From IMG/VR virus record IMGVR_UViG_3300030329_003428, positions 1-35,055 of that record: 35,055 nucleotides of DNA. One strand, written 5' to 3'. The translations under genes and the position numbers were made by a program. The notes below the pieces were generated by a model. That model had not been told where the DNA came from. It did no database searches and saw only the letters and a list, made by a program, of their open reading frames with translations. This document shows, in pieces, positions 1 through 7,846 of the stretch (the stretch's first letter is position 1; each line of letters starts with the position of its first letter). Origin of the DNA: a virus.

Positions 1-98
1 CACAGAAGGCAACCATGATAATTGGTTGAATATGTGTGTAGAGAAATATCCTTATATACCTCAATATAAGTTCAAAAATGCTGTAAAGCTAAAAGAAC
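1..98. repeat. Terminal direct repeat, left copy
   Basis: Bases 1-98 are identical to 34957-35054; the next base differs (g at 99, a at 35055, the last base of the window). The reading frame of the phosphoesterase continues across the join. This is what an assembler produces from a circular or circularly permuted molecule, so the ends are probably not physical genome ends. A true short terminal repeat of the virion DNA cannot be excluded from sequence alone. Confidence 0.95.
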
Positions 99-481
99 GA
101 GGTTATAAATATGTTCCCTTTGGAAAGCACTTAAAATTAGGTAAATTATACCTATATCATGGGCATCAATATGGTGGTCAATACCATACAGCTAACCATT
201 TAAGGAAACTTGGATGTAATGTAATGTATGGACATTGGCACGATTTACAACAAATGTCTGCTACTCACATGGATGGGCCAAAGAGTGCATGGAGTATCGG
301 ATGTTTAAAAAATATGGAAGCAGAAGCAAATGATTGGCTTGATCATAGAAGAATTAATTGGAGCCATGCTTTTGCGATAGTAGATTTTTACAGAGGTGGA
401 CTTTTTACAGTTCACATTATACAGATAATAAATGGCAAAACTTCTTTGTGGGGTGAGTTGATTGATGGGAATAAGAAATGA
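2..481 (+). CDS. Calcineurin-like metallophosphoesterase, C-terminal part
   Basis: This is the 3' part of a gene that starts at 34658 (TTG) and crosses the circular join, giving about 259 residues in all. This part carries the GNHD metal-binding motif (residues 103-106 of the joined protein), then GHQYGG and a terminal GHWHD, the last conserved His block of the calcineurin-like phosphoesterase fold. The family binds two metal ions and cleaves phosphomono- or phosphodiesters. The substrate here is unknown. It lies straight after the lysozyme gene in the late block, and its stop codon overlaps the next small gene by ATGA. An ATG at position 32 is internal and not the true start. Confidence 0.88.
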   Translation, partial: TEGNHDNWLNMCVEKYPYIPQYKFKNAVKLKERGYKYVPFGKHLKLGKLYLYHGHQYGGQYHTANHLRKLGCNVMYGHWHDLQQMSATHMDGPKSAWSIGCLKNMEAEANDWLDHRRINWSHAFAIVDFYRGGLFTVHIIQIINGKTSLWGELIDGNKK

Positions 482-651
482 TAATACCTAAAATGCTTAT
501 AAATGCAGTAGCAAATGCACTAACTAAACATTTTAAGTTAGATAAAATTATGTCTTATGTATTTGAAGATAACGAATTAGACAAAGAAGTTAAAAAACTC
601 AATAAAAGAGTTGATATTTTAGAACATATAATTTTAAAAAAGGAGAAGTAA
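478..651 (+). CDS. Small hypothetical protein, 57 aa
   Basis: A 57-codon frame starts at the ATG that overlaps the phosphoesterase stop (ATGA), so it may be translated by coupling. It ends with LKKEK at a TAA 1 base before the next ATG. The N-terminal half is mildly hydrophobic (MIIPKMLINAVANAL) and the C-terminal half is charged and likely helical (KEVKKLNKRVDILEHIIL, heptad-like). The end of the gene supplies the AAAGGAGAAG ribosome site of the next gene. I do not recognise the family. A small coiled-coil late protein is the most that can be said. Confidence 0.6.
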   Translation: MIIPKMLINAVANALTKHFKLDKIMSYVFEDNELDKEVKKLNKRVDILEHIILKKEK

Positions 652-652
652 T

Positions 653-934
653 ATGTTAGATTTTTTAGTAGATAATGCAGGATTGTTAGGTGGTGGAACA
701 GCAACAGCAATAGTGCTTTGGGTACTTAAAAAAGTTCCAAACAAAGAGATTTGTGGCTGGGTAGAAGGAATATGTTTTACAGCAGGAAAGATTATGACAC
801 TAGGTTTATCACAATGGAAAATTACTAAAGGTTTTTGGAATAAGACTATTGAGCCTTATTTTATTGATCTATTTGATAACTTTGTAGGTGGAGCTGTAAG
901 AGGTTTTATAAGAGGGTTACGATCAGATAACTAA
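653..934 (+). CDS. Small membrane-associated late protein (holin-like?)
   Basis: This 93-residue protein has a strong AAGGAG ribosome site just upstream. A glycine-rich hydrophobic stretch (residues about 11-27, LLGGGTATAIVLWVL) could span a membrane. It is followed by a mixed helical region and a basic end (RGFIRGLRSDN). It follows lysozyme, phosphoesterase and a 57-codon gene, so a role in lysis is possible, but it does not match a holin family I can name. It could equally be a small virion protein. The stop overlaps the next start as TAATG. Confidence 0.7.
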   Translation: MLDFLVDNAGLLGGGTATAIVLWVLKKVPNKEICGWVEGICFTAGKIMTLGLSQWKITKGFWNKTIEPYFIDLFDNFVGGAVRGFIRGLRSDN

Positions 935-1551
935 TGACTTACAAAACAACAAAAGATAATCGTTTAGTCAATGAAATCACTCTAGGTGAAGGTTATCCTT
1001 TGTCATCTAATTTACAACCATTAAAAGTAGGTGGAGAGGCATCAATATTACAAATTGCCTCTCCTATACCTCAATCATCAAACAAAGGTAAGCTGAAGGT
1101 TGAAGGCGACTTAGAAGTAACAGGCTCTATACTTAAACAACCTACTTTACATATATTAAATGGTGGTGCTTATAATAGTGGCACATCAAAGTTTTATTTA
1201 CCACTTGTTGGATATAATATAGAATACACTTCTAATACAAGCAGAAATGAAAATGTAGCTTATGTTACACCTTATGATGGGAAAGTTAAAAAGTTAGTTT
1301 TAAGAAGCGAAGCAAGATGTGATACTGTTGTAGCAGGTTTTCATATATCAACAGAAGGAACAGAAGTTCCAAACTCAACTGCAACAGAAGAAATAACAGT
1401 TGAGATGCCTATTGATGACACAACTACTACATTTAATTTTACAGGTGCAACTGCTTTTAATGCAGGAGATATAATGGCAATATCTGTAACACCTGATTTA
1501 GCAGTTAATGATTTAAATTGGACATTAGTATTAGAATATTATATAGATTAG
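934..1551 (+). CDS. Virion appendage or fibre protein A (205 aa)
   Basis: The 205-residue product is acidic, Thr-rich and beta-strand-rich. Residues about 45-75 resemble a fibre stalk (GKLKVEGDLEVTGSI, a pattern often seen in phage fibres and spikes). The remaining 130 residues look like a beta-sandwich ending LNWTLVLEYYID. The neighbouring protein at 1559-2344 ends in a similar way (LRVQVLYHIA) and has the same stalk-plus-sandwich plan, so the two may be diverged paralogues with receptor-binding or decoration roles. That function is inferred from composition and position, not from a recognised family. Confidence 0.72.
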   Translation: MTYKTTKDNRLVNEITLGEGYPLSSNLQPLKVGGEASILQIASPIPQSSNKGKLKVEGDLEVTGSILKQPTLHILNGGAYNSGTSKFYLPLVGYNIEYTSNTSRNENVAYVTPYDGKVKKLVLRSEARCDTVVAGFHISTEGTEVPNSTATEEITVEMPIDDTTTTFNFTGATAFNAGDIMAISVTPDLAVNDLNWTLVLEYYID

Positions 1552-1558
1552 GAGAGAG

Positions 1559-2344
1559 ATGGGAAGTTTAGCAGGAAAATCACCAAAAGACACATATAAA
1601 AGTTTATTAAAGGTAGCAGATGAAGTTAATGGTGTTTCTACATCAGCTAGTCAAGTAGAAGATGGAGAGGGAACTGCAACTTGCTTATCTGTTGGTGATG
1701 ACAATCTACAGATTAAGCCACAAAACGATAATTCCACAACAACATTAGCTGTTCAAAATGAAGGTGGAACAAATTTATTAACAGTAGATACTACTAATAG
1801 TTGTGTTAAAACAGGAACTACACAAACTTATGCTAATACTCAAATTTTAGAGTTCTGTGCTTATAGATTAGTACCAACAGCAGGTACACATTATTTTGTG
1901 CCTTGTAGTGGCAATAGTTTTCAACAATTTGCTATGGCTGAACTTGCTAATGGAACAGGAACAGATCCTGCTACCACTTTTGATGCAGGAGATACTTCAG
2001 ATGAGCTTGTTTGTATGTTATTTTTAGCTCCCTATAATTTAACTATAGATAGTGTGAAATTTATGGTTTCTACAGACACAGATACAGACACCACAATTAA
2101 TGTTCATCTTTATAAATTCACAATGACAAATGCAGGTGGCACAAGTGATGGTAATTTAAGTGGTGGAACTTTACTTGCAAATGGACAAGCAACAAGTGTA
2201 GATAGAAATGTAATCAAGACTGTAGGAGCTACTATAGATAGTTCAAGTGTATCTGCTGATGAGGTAATTGCTTGTTTTGTAGAAAATGAAACAAATACAG
2301 ATGATATTAATTTAAGGGTACAAGTATTGTACCATATAGCATAG
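1559..2344 (+). CDS. Virion appendage or fibre protein B (261 aa)
   Basis: The ATG is preceded by AGGAGAG. The 261-residue product opens with a short helical segment (SPKDTYKSLLKVADEVNG), then a repeat-like stalk typical of phage tail fibres (NLQIKPQNDNSTTTLAVQN, TNLLTVDTTN). The C-terminal 150 residues form a Thr/Asp-rich likely beta-sandwich. It shares its layout and its closing strand pattern with the gene just before it. Bases 2077-2093 encode a short run of Thr-Asp repeats. The likely role is a virion surface or receptor-binding protein; the exact location is unknown. Confidence 0.75.
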   Translation: MGSLAGKSPKDTYKSLLKVADEVNGVSTSASQVEDGEGTATCLSVGDDNLQIKPQNDNSTTTLAVQNEGGTNLLTVDTTNSCVKTGTTQTYANTQILEFCAYRLVPTAGTHYFVPCSGNSFQQFAMAELANGTGTDPATTFDAGDTSDELVCMLFLAPYNLTIDSVKFMVSTDTDTDTTINVHLYKFTMTNAGGTSDGNLSGGTLLANGQATSVDRNVIKTVGATIDSSSVSADEVIACFVENETNTDDINLRVQVLYHIA

Positions 2345-2352
2345 GAGAAGAA

Positions 2353-3978
2353 ATGGCAAGATTAGATGCAAATTTAACGATTGGAACAGGGCAAGGAGAT
2401 TACCTATGCTCTATGAGTGATAGTTACACAGAAATGGTAACAACAAAACAAAAAGTAGATAATAGTAATGCTTTTATTACAATAGCTACTTTAGGAGCTT
2501 CTACAACAGGTATTGGAGCTAGTGCAGGACAAAGACTTAAAGGAGCAAAACTTATAGTGGTTAAGAATAATAGCCCTGTTACAGTTGAACTCCAATTAAA
2601 ATATGCAGAATGGCACGACAATTCTAATATCGATCAAACAAATAGTATTGATGTTTCAGGTGATGGAGCAAGTACAGAAAGGGTATTAAGTTTGGTTTTG
2701 GGTGCTAATGAATATATTGTTTTTCCAAACCAATGGGCAGTAGGTTATGAAAATGATGCTTCTGCTGGTAATGCTAAAACTATTGATAATAAAGGTGGAT
2801 ATGATGTCAATAGTGGAAAACTTTATGGTGCAGCAGTAACTGATATTGCAACAGCATTAGAAAATGATACCACCACATTCGTTGTTGATGATACAGATTT
2901 TTTTAGGGTTAATGATTTAATTCAAGTAGGTTCTACTACAGGAACTACTGCTACCAATATAGAAATCATGAGAGTTGCATCTATAACTAATACAACAACT
3001 ATGGTTATGGAAAGAGGTTTATATGGCTCAATAACAGCAGACAAAGATACTCAAGATGATGCTACCAATGGTGTGGTAGTTAATGCTAAAGTTTATTTCC
3101 CTTTCTTTAATACACAAGGCGATTATGATGCAGATCATCTTGCTGCTGATGCTACAGGTTATGTCAAAACTAACAAAGATGGTAGATACACAGCACAAAA
3201 TTTATTTGGATATGGGCGAAGTGCTACTTATCCAACAGGGATTGTAAAAGGCTCTTTAGCACTCAAATTTTATAGTTCAGGTTATCAATCTTGGGGAATG
3301 TCAGGTATCTCATCTTCAACTCCTAGTGGATTAGCTGCTTCAACAGCTTATGCTTTGAATATAACAGTAGATGGTGGATCTACTTTTGCTAACTTGTCAT
3401 TTACAACTGATGCTACTAATTTAAATTTTGGTGGAAGTAATGGTATAATAAGCAAAATACAATCTGCTCTTGATACTCAATATTACACATCAGGCAACTT
3501 ATTTGAAAAAAGAGTGATAGTAAATATAGTTAATGGAGATGTAAGATTTACATCAGGAAATAGAACAAGGGTTTCAGCGATTGCTTTAGCTGCACCATCA
3601 AGTGGAACAACACCTTTTGGTGTAGGTAGAATACCTGCCATAGGCAGTATTAATGCAGCAGTAGGTAGCAAACTACCTGATGATACAATATTTGATAGAA
3701 CAGATAATATTGAAAGAAAAAATCAATCTGTTTTTGCTTTTGATGATGGTAAAGGAAAAATACATGGTGCTGCAAGTGGTACTATAAATTATGAAACAGG
3801 TGCTATATCTATAACTTCAACACCTGAAACAGAGTTTGTAGCTAGTTTTAATTATGATTCGGCACATAGTGGTGGTGTAAACGAAACTGCAAACCAACAA
3901 AATACAATCAAAGAAATATCTGCAAGAAGTATGAACAGTAAAATAGATGCAGAAGTAGAAATTTTAGGATTTGTATAA
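2353..3978 (+). CDS. Virion structural protein with beta module (541 aa)
   Basis: A large beta-rich structural protein with an AGGAGAAGAA ribosome site upstream. Residues about 166-243 contain a module with TTFVVDD, DLIQV, IEIMRV and ERGLYG. The same pattern (TTFDVD, DIIKV, EYMRV, NRGILG) occurs at residues 78-148 of the adaptor-like protein at 4213-5472. The pattern is frequent in phage head-tail and baseplate proteins. The N-terminal 130 residues look like a decoration-type domain. Its place between appendage and head-tail genes suggests a virion component. I cannot assign a named family. Confidence 0.75.
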   Translation: MARLDANLTIGTGQGDYLCSMSDSYTEMVTTKQKVDNSNAFITIATLGASTTGIGASAGQRLKGAKLIVVKNNSPVTVELQLKYAEWHDNSNIDQTNSIDVSGDGASTERVLSLVLGANEYIVFPNQWAVGYENDASAGNAKTIDNKGGYDVNSGKLYGAAVTDIATALENDTTTFVVDDTDFFRVNDLIQVGSTTGTTATNIEIMRVASITNTTTMVMERGLYGSITADKDTQDDATNGVVVNAKVYFPFFNTQGDYDADHLAADATGYVKTNKDGRYTAQNLFGYGRSATYPTGIVKGSLALKFYSSGYQSWGMSGISSSTPSGLAASTAYALNITVDGGSTFANLSFTTDATNLNFGGSNGIISKIQSALDTQYYTSGNLFEKRVIVNIVNGDVRFTSGNRTRVSAIALAAPSSGTTPFGVGRIPAIGSINAAVGSKLPDDTIFDRTDNIERKNQSVFAFDDGKGKIHGAASGTINYETGAISITSTPETEFVASFNYDSAHSGGVNETANQQNTIKEISARSMNSKIDAEVEILGFV

Positions 3979-3979
3979 A

Positions 3980-4213
3980 GTGCCTAAAAAAAGGAATTAT
4001 AAGAAAGAATATGCTAAATACCAATCTTCACCTGCAAGAAAGAAATATAGGGCTAAATTAAATGCTTATAATCGTAAAAAAGGCACTTATGGTAATGGAG
4101 ATGGTTTAGATGCTTCACATAAAGGTGGTAGAATAGCTGGATTTGAATCACAATCAAGAAATAGGGCAAGAAAAAAGAATAATAGAATTAAGTATAAAAT
4201 TAGGAGGAAATAA
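3980..4213 (+). CDS. Small basic protein with degenerate HNH-like motif
   Basis: About 77 residues, very rich in Lys and Arg. The GTG at 3980 is chosen because AGGA lies upstream; a TTG at 3971 in the same frame is the alternative and would overlap the previous gene. The core GNGDGLDASHKGGR followed by SQSRNRARKKNNR resembles small phage proteins with GDG-x-D-x-x-HKDGN and RNR motifs, which are related to HNH nucleases. Here the second His/Asn part is poorly kept, so nuclease activity is doubtful. DNA or RNA binding is likely from charge. The stop overlaps the next ATG as TAATG. Confidence 0.7.
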   Translation: MPKKRNYKKEYAKYQSSPARKKYRAKLNAYNRKKGTYGNGDGLDASHKGGRIAGFESQSRNRARKKNNRIKYKIRRK

Positions 4214-5472
4214 TGGCGACAGCACCGATATATTGCACACATAAAGAATTAAAGAGAGTATTTCCTCAACTTGATAGTTTTGATGGTAAAAAGCAAGTTT
4301 ATGGATGGACAAGTGGTCTAAGTAATTGGTATGATTCAGATTTAGATTTGCATTATGTAGGAAATTCAGGTCTAGTAACTCAATTATATTGGGATGGAAA
4401 TGAAATTGATAATATTTCATATAACACGACAGAAACTACAAAATTAAATGGAGCATTAACTGCCTCTGCAACGACATTTGATGTTGATAGTGGAACTAGT
4501 TTTGGTGCTAATGATATAATAAAAGTTAATAACGAATATATGAGGGTAGTTTCTGTAAGCACAAATGAAATAACAGTATCTACACCTGCAACAAATAGAG
4601 GTATATTAGGTACAAATGCTCAACATCACGAAAATGATGCGAGTGTTTATTTAATAATAGATGCAAGTGCAGATATAGGGGATTCAACCCAAGCTAGTCC
4701 TGTTGCTTTAAGTTTTGTTTATGATACAGATTTAGATTTGTGTATTTTAGTTACCAAAGGCGATCCTAATGATTACTTAATAGAAGCAGGAGAAGATTTC
4801 ACAACTTTAATTACTCAATACAGAACTGATGCAAGTAGATACCTTGATAGTATGTTAGATCCTAATATGCCTAAAGAAGCATTTAAAGATAAAAGTGGTA
4901 ATTTTGATTACTTAATCATAAGAACAACTGCTTTGATAGCTGCTAATTTTATGATTAAAAGCCACGATCCCAATAGTGAACTTGCTAATGCTTTAATGGA
5001 GGAAGCTACCCTTAATATTGAAAATATAAATCAAGGAAAAGCTGCTTTAAGTTTTCAAGTTACAAGAGATTCATCAAATGGTATTGTTAGAGATGTTAGC
5101 TATACTGATGGCTCAATTAGACCTGTAGATACAAGAGGCGAGTGGACAGGAACTTATGATTTAATCCAAGTTAAAATTACAACAGGTGGAAGAATTGGAA
5201 CAGCTACTTATAGTGTATGGACTAAAGATGCTAATAAACTTAAAAATAACCAAGTGGTTACTAACAAAATTATAAATGGAGATTATCAACCATTAGCAGG
5301 TGGTTTAGAGATTAGATTTGCAGGTGATGATATGAATCCTGATTCAGGAACTGTAGCCACAGATACTAATGAATGGGAAATAGAAGTATTTGGAAGATAT
5401 GAAGAAGTTGATGCTTCAAGTGGTAAAGCTGTTAAAATGACAAGAACTAAAAAATATGGTAGAGTTTATTAA
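4213..5472 (+). CDS. Head-tail adaptor-like protein fused to beta module
   Basis: 419 residues. The N-terminus (CTHKELKRVFPQL) and a helical part at about 205-280 (ASRYLDSMLDP, LIIRTTALIAANFMI, ANALMEEATLNIENINQGKA) match the plan of small phage head-tail connector proteins of the gp36/DUF1320 type. A beta insertion at residues 78-148 repeats a module found in the 541-residue protein upstream. The C-terminal 130 residues are beta-rich (LIQVKITTGG, WEIEVFGRYEEV). This suggests a connector subunit enlarged with surface domains. The stop overlaps the next ATG. Confidence 0.7.
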   Translation: MATAPIYCTHKELKRVFPQLDSFDGKKQVYGWTSGLSNWYDSDLDLHYVGNSGLVTQLYWDGNEIDNISYNTTETTKLNGALTASATTFDVDSGTSFGANDIIKVNNEYMRVVSVSTNEITVSTPATNRGILGTNAQHHENDASVYLIIDASADIGDSTQASPVALSFVYDTDLDLCILVTKGDPNDYLIEAGEDFTTLITQYRTDASRYLDSMLDPNMPKEAFKDKSGNFDYLIIRTTALIAANFMIKSHDPNSELANALMEEATLNIENINQGKAALSFQVTRDSSNGIVRDVSYTDGSIRPVDTRGEWTGTYDLIQVKITTGGRIGTATYSVWTKDANKLKNNQVVTNKIINGDYQPLAGGLEIRFAGDDMNPDSGTVATDTNEWEIEVFGRYEEVDASSGKAVKMTRTKKYGRVY

Positions 5473-5909
5473 TGGCTGTAACTTTTACTAATAATTATAA
5501 AAATATTCTTGATAAAGTAAGAGATATATTAAGAACAGAATTTAAAGGTGCTATGCCTGTGTATGTTGGCCATGAAACCAAAGATACAGGCACACAATAT
5601 TTAAGGTTAGATCCTATAGGTAGCGATTTAATAGAATATAATGTTACTTCAGAATTAAGAGAATTTACAATAGAAATGTATTATTACTTTTCAGAACCTA
5701 ATGTGAACAAAAATGCACTTGATCAGGTTCTAAGGGTAGTATCAAGGATTGAGGCATTAATACACGACAACACAGCTATGACATTAACAGATGATAGTAA
5801 TTGCTTTAATTGTCGTATTGAAACAACAGAACTTAATGCTTTAGATGACGAAAACGAATATGTTGTTCAACTCACTTGGATTGGGCAACACTTAGGTAAT
5901 ATAGGATAG
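5472..5909 (+). CDS. Probable tail terminator / tail completion protein
   Basis: 145 residues, with the alternating helix and strand order of the lambda gpU and SPP1 gp17 type: a first helix (YKNILDKVRDILRTEF), strands (TQYLRLDPIGSDLIEY, REFTIEMYYYF), a long helix (ALDQVLRVVSRIEALI) and closing strands (CFNCRIETTEL, YVVQLTWIGQH). It lies between the adaptor and the tail tube, exactly where tail terminators sit in siphoviruses. Starts by TAATG coupling. The role is inferred from fold pattern and position. Confidence 0.68.
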   Translation: MAVTFTNNYKNILDKVRDILRTEFKGAMPVYVGHETKDTGTQYLRLDPIGSDLIEYNVTSELREFTIEMYYYFSEPNVNKNALDQVLRVVSRIEALIHDNTAMTLTDDSNCFNCRIETTELNALDDENEYVVQLTWIGQHLGNIG

Positions 5910-5917
5910 GAGGTTTT

Positions 5918-6106
5918 ATGAAAATAAAACTAATAAATAGTAATACAACTTTACCTAATTGCTGGAAATCCTGTGGTGTGGACAAAGATACTTGGGATAA
6001 ATTACAAAATGGTGAAGAAATAGAAGTTAAAAACATAGCTGATGGTGTAAAAGGTTTGGTAGAATCTAAAAAACCAGCAGTAAAAAAAGAGAAGGAGAGT
6101 AAATAA
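5918..6106 (+). CDS. Small hypothetical protein, 62 aa
   Basis: A 62-codon gene with a strong AGGAGGTTTT ribosome site, ending at TAATG with the tail tube gene. It starts MKIKLINSNTTLPNCWKSC, has a WDKLQNGEEIEV segment and a Lys-rich end. The pattern, a short domain around a WxxLxxGexVEV core next to a tail tube gene, is common in siphovirus head-tail regions where such proteins are unnamed. The function is not known. Confidence 0.72.
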   Translation: MKIKLINSNTTLPNCWKSCGVDKDTWDKLQNGEEIEVKNIADGVKGLVESKKPAVKKEKESK

Positions 6107-7101
6107 TGGCAACAGTAGCTCATGCATTTTCTCCTAAAGAGTTCACTTGTTGGATTATATCAGATGCAACAAATGCTGGAGCATCAGGTATTCATGCATC
6201 AAATATGCATCAATTAGATGTTGATTCAGTAAGTTATCCATCACTTAATGTTGTACAGACATTAGATGTTAGAAATGGAGTGGGTAGAACTTTTAAGGAT
6301 GAAGATTTTTTTCAAGATAACAATTTAAGGGTAGTTGAATTAGGTTTGTCAGGCACACTACACAATGATACAGGGCATAACTTATTATTGCAAAATATAT
6401 GTAATGATGTATCAGGTGATGCAGCAGTAGCTTCAGGGCATACAGGCACATCACAAAAATATGGTGCAGCAGTAACAAATGCAGCTTCATCTTTAACTGT
6501 AGTAATAAAATCATCAGACCATAGCAATCAAACATCTTTAGAGTTTGCTGGTTGTGTAGTTACTAACTTTTCGGTAAGTGCTGATGCAGGAACTGAAGGT
6601 GGTAGATATAAATGGAGTGCTACTTTACAAACAGGTAAAACTCCTGATTTAGCAGAAGCATCAACTGCTTGTGGAAATAATGTTTATGCTAACACCACAA
6701 TACCTGTTTTATCTAATGGAAGTGGCATTAAAGTATTTAACACAGATGCAGTATTAAACAATTTTACTTGCACAATAGACCATCCTGCTGTATTTACAGG
6801 ACTATCAACAACAGGTTATGAAGTAGTAAGTAGAGGTGCAGAATGTGCTGTAACAGTAGATACACAAGTTAAATATGATGGAAATACTAAAGGTTTTGTT
6901 AATAGTTTTGATACACAAACTGCTGCTCTATCAGGAGATATGTTTGTTATAGTTAACAATAATGCTTATGGTATAGATGTTCAAAATGGTGTTTTAACTA
7001 ATGTTGCATATTCTGAAGGTGATATAATGATGTTAGATTGTTCAATTAAATCAGCTGATGATGGCACAGATGCTTTAGTATCATTTGATATTACATCATA
7101 A
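6106..7101 (+). CDS. Major tail protein (tail tube subunit)
   Basis: 331 residues, no Lys-rich or helical long parts, mostly beta. It contains VVQTLDVRNGVGRTFKDEDFF and VVELGLSGTLHND near the start and EGDIMMLDCSIKSADDGTDALVSFDITS at the end (quoted in part). The position between the tail terminator and the G/GT chaperone pair, before the tape measure, is the standard place for the tail tube gene. The C-terminal part could be an added surface domain. The assignment rests on gene order and composition, with no decisive motif. Confidence 0.75.
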   Translation: MATVAHAFSPKEFTCWIISDATNAGASGIHASNMHQLDVDSVSYPSLNVVQTLDVRNGVGRTFKDEDFFQDNNLRVVELGLSGTLHNDTGHNLLLQNICNDVSGDAAVASGHTGTSQKYGAAVTNAASSLTVVIKSSDHSNQTSLEFAGCVVTNFSVSADAGTEGGRYKWSATLQTGKTPDLAEASTACGNNVYANTTIPVLSNGSGIKVFNTDAVLNNFTCTIDHPAVFTGLSTTGYEVVSRGAECAVTVDTQVKYDGNTKGFVNSFDTQTAALSGDMFVIVNNNAYGIDVQNGVLTNVAYSEGDIMMLDCSIKSADDGTDALVSFDITS

Positions 7102-7130
7102 TAACTAAAAAATAAAACAAGGAATAAACA

Positions 7131-7421
7131 ATGGAATTTAAACTCAAAACAGGTAGAAAATTAAAATTAAAAGATGTTTCTATTGATGAACGAGATGAAC
7201 TTATGGATTCGGTAAAGTGGGAAATGGATGAAAATGGAAAACCATCACAAATAACTATGATGCACTCAACTATGACTAAGTGGATCAGAATTGCTCTTGA
7301 TGGAGATACATCTGACAAATTCTTATTATCACTAAGTTTCGAGGAAAAAGTAGAGATATTCTCTTTCTTACAGGGTGAGTTTATGTCTGTGGGGGAAAAG
7401 AAACCCTCCAACTCAAAATAG
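7131..7421 (+). CDS. Tail assembly chaperone G-like protein
   Basis: 96 residues, with AAGGAA upstream of the ATG. It begins with a strand pair (FKLKTGRKLKLKDVSIDER) and continues as a helical protein, as in G-type chaperones that coat the tape measure before tail tube assembly. Near its end the codons GTG GGG GAA AAG AAA hold a run GGGGGAAAAG at 7391-7400. The -1 frame is open from 7379 through 7846, so a fraction of ribosomes probably shifts to make a longer GT protein, as in lambda and many siphoviruses. Confidence 0.78.
   Translation: MEFKLKTGRKLKLKDVSIDERDELMDSVKWEMDENGKPSQITMMHSTMTKWIRIALDGDTSDKFLLSLSFEEKVEIFSFLQGEFMSVGEKKPSNSK
7391..7400 (+). promoter_or_regulatory. Candidate -1 ribosomal frameshift site
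   Basis: The run GGGGGAAAAG lies 19 bases before the G stop at 7419-7421. The -1 frame has a stop at 7376-7378 and is then open to 7846, so a shift must occur between about 7379 and 7418. This run is the only strong slippery stretch there. It resembles the lambda GGGAAAG heptamer but is not in the exact X-XXY-YYZ phase, so the slip point (GGG to GGG, or AAG to AAA) is not settled. Confidence 0.68.
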
Positions 7422-7846
7422 CAATATTAACTGATGAGTGTGGGGGGTGTCCTTACCACCATTTTCCTTATAAAGCAAAGCCACCTATAAAAATAGATGG
7501 TAAAGATAAACAAATGACATTCAATAGTTTGGATGATGTTTGGAATATTATTGATTTGCTTATAGATGAAATTAGAGAAAATGAAGGCGATTTTGATGAA
7601 GATAAATCGCTTGTTGTACAGATACCATTTTTTACTTGTCCTAATCATTTCTACACAGCAGATATAGGGCAAGATATACAGAGGTACACATATTGCAAAG
7701 ACAATAATGTCCAACCATATTCAGGTAGCTATGGAGAGCAACCTGCAAGATGGGTTAAAAGGCATTTTACAATTAAAAGTGCATTTGCTAAAAAAGAAGG
7801 CATGATGATAGATAAGCAGAAAGCGAAGGCGAAAAGTGGCAAATAA
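7391..7846 (+). CDS. Tail assembly chaperone T part, made by -1 frameshift
   Basis: This frame is -1 relative to the G gene and is open without a stop from the slippery run to 7846. After the shift it reads GKETLQLKIAILTDECGGC, then PYHHFPYKAKPPI and the 110-residue stretch starting MTFNSLDDVW at 7514. The ATG at 7514 has no ribosome site (gataaaca precedes it), which argues for expression as a G-T fusion. GT-type proteins bind the tape measure and recruit tube subunits. Cysteines occur at CGGC and FFTC. The end overlaps the tape measure start by 11 bases. Confidence 0.7.
   Translation, partial: GGKETLQLKIAILTDECGGCPYHHFPYKAKPPIKIDGKDKQMTFNSLDDVWNIIDLLIDEIRENEGDFDEDKSLVVQIPFFTCPNHFYTADIGQDIQRYTYCKDNNVQPYSGSYGEQPARWVKRHFTIKSAFAKKEGMMIDKQKAKAKSGK

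Noticed and set aside
7091-7411. A 106-codon minus-strand frame opposite gene G
   Set aside because: Ser/Ile-rich complement of the G chaperone; no start signal.
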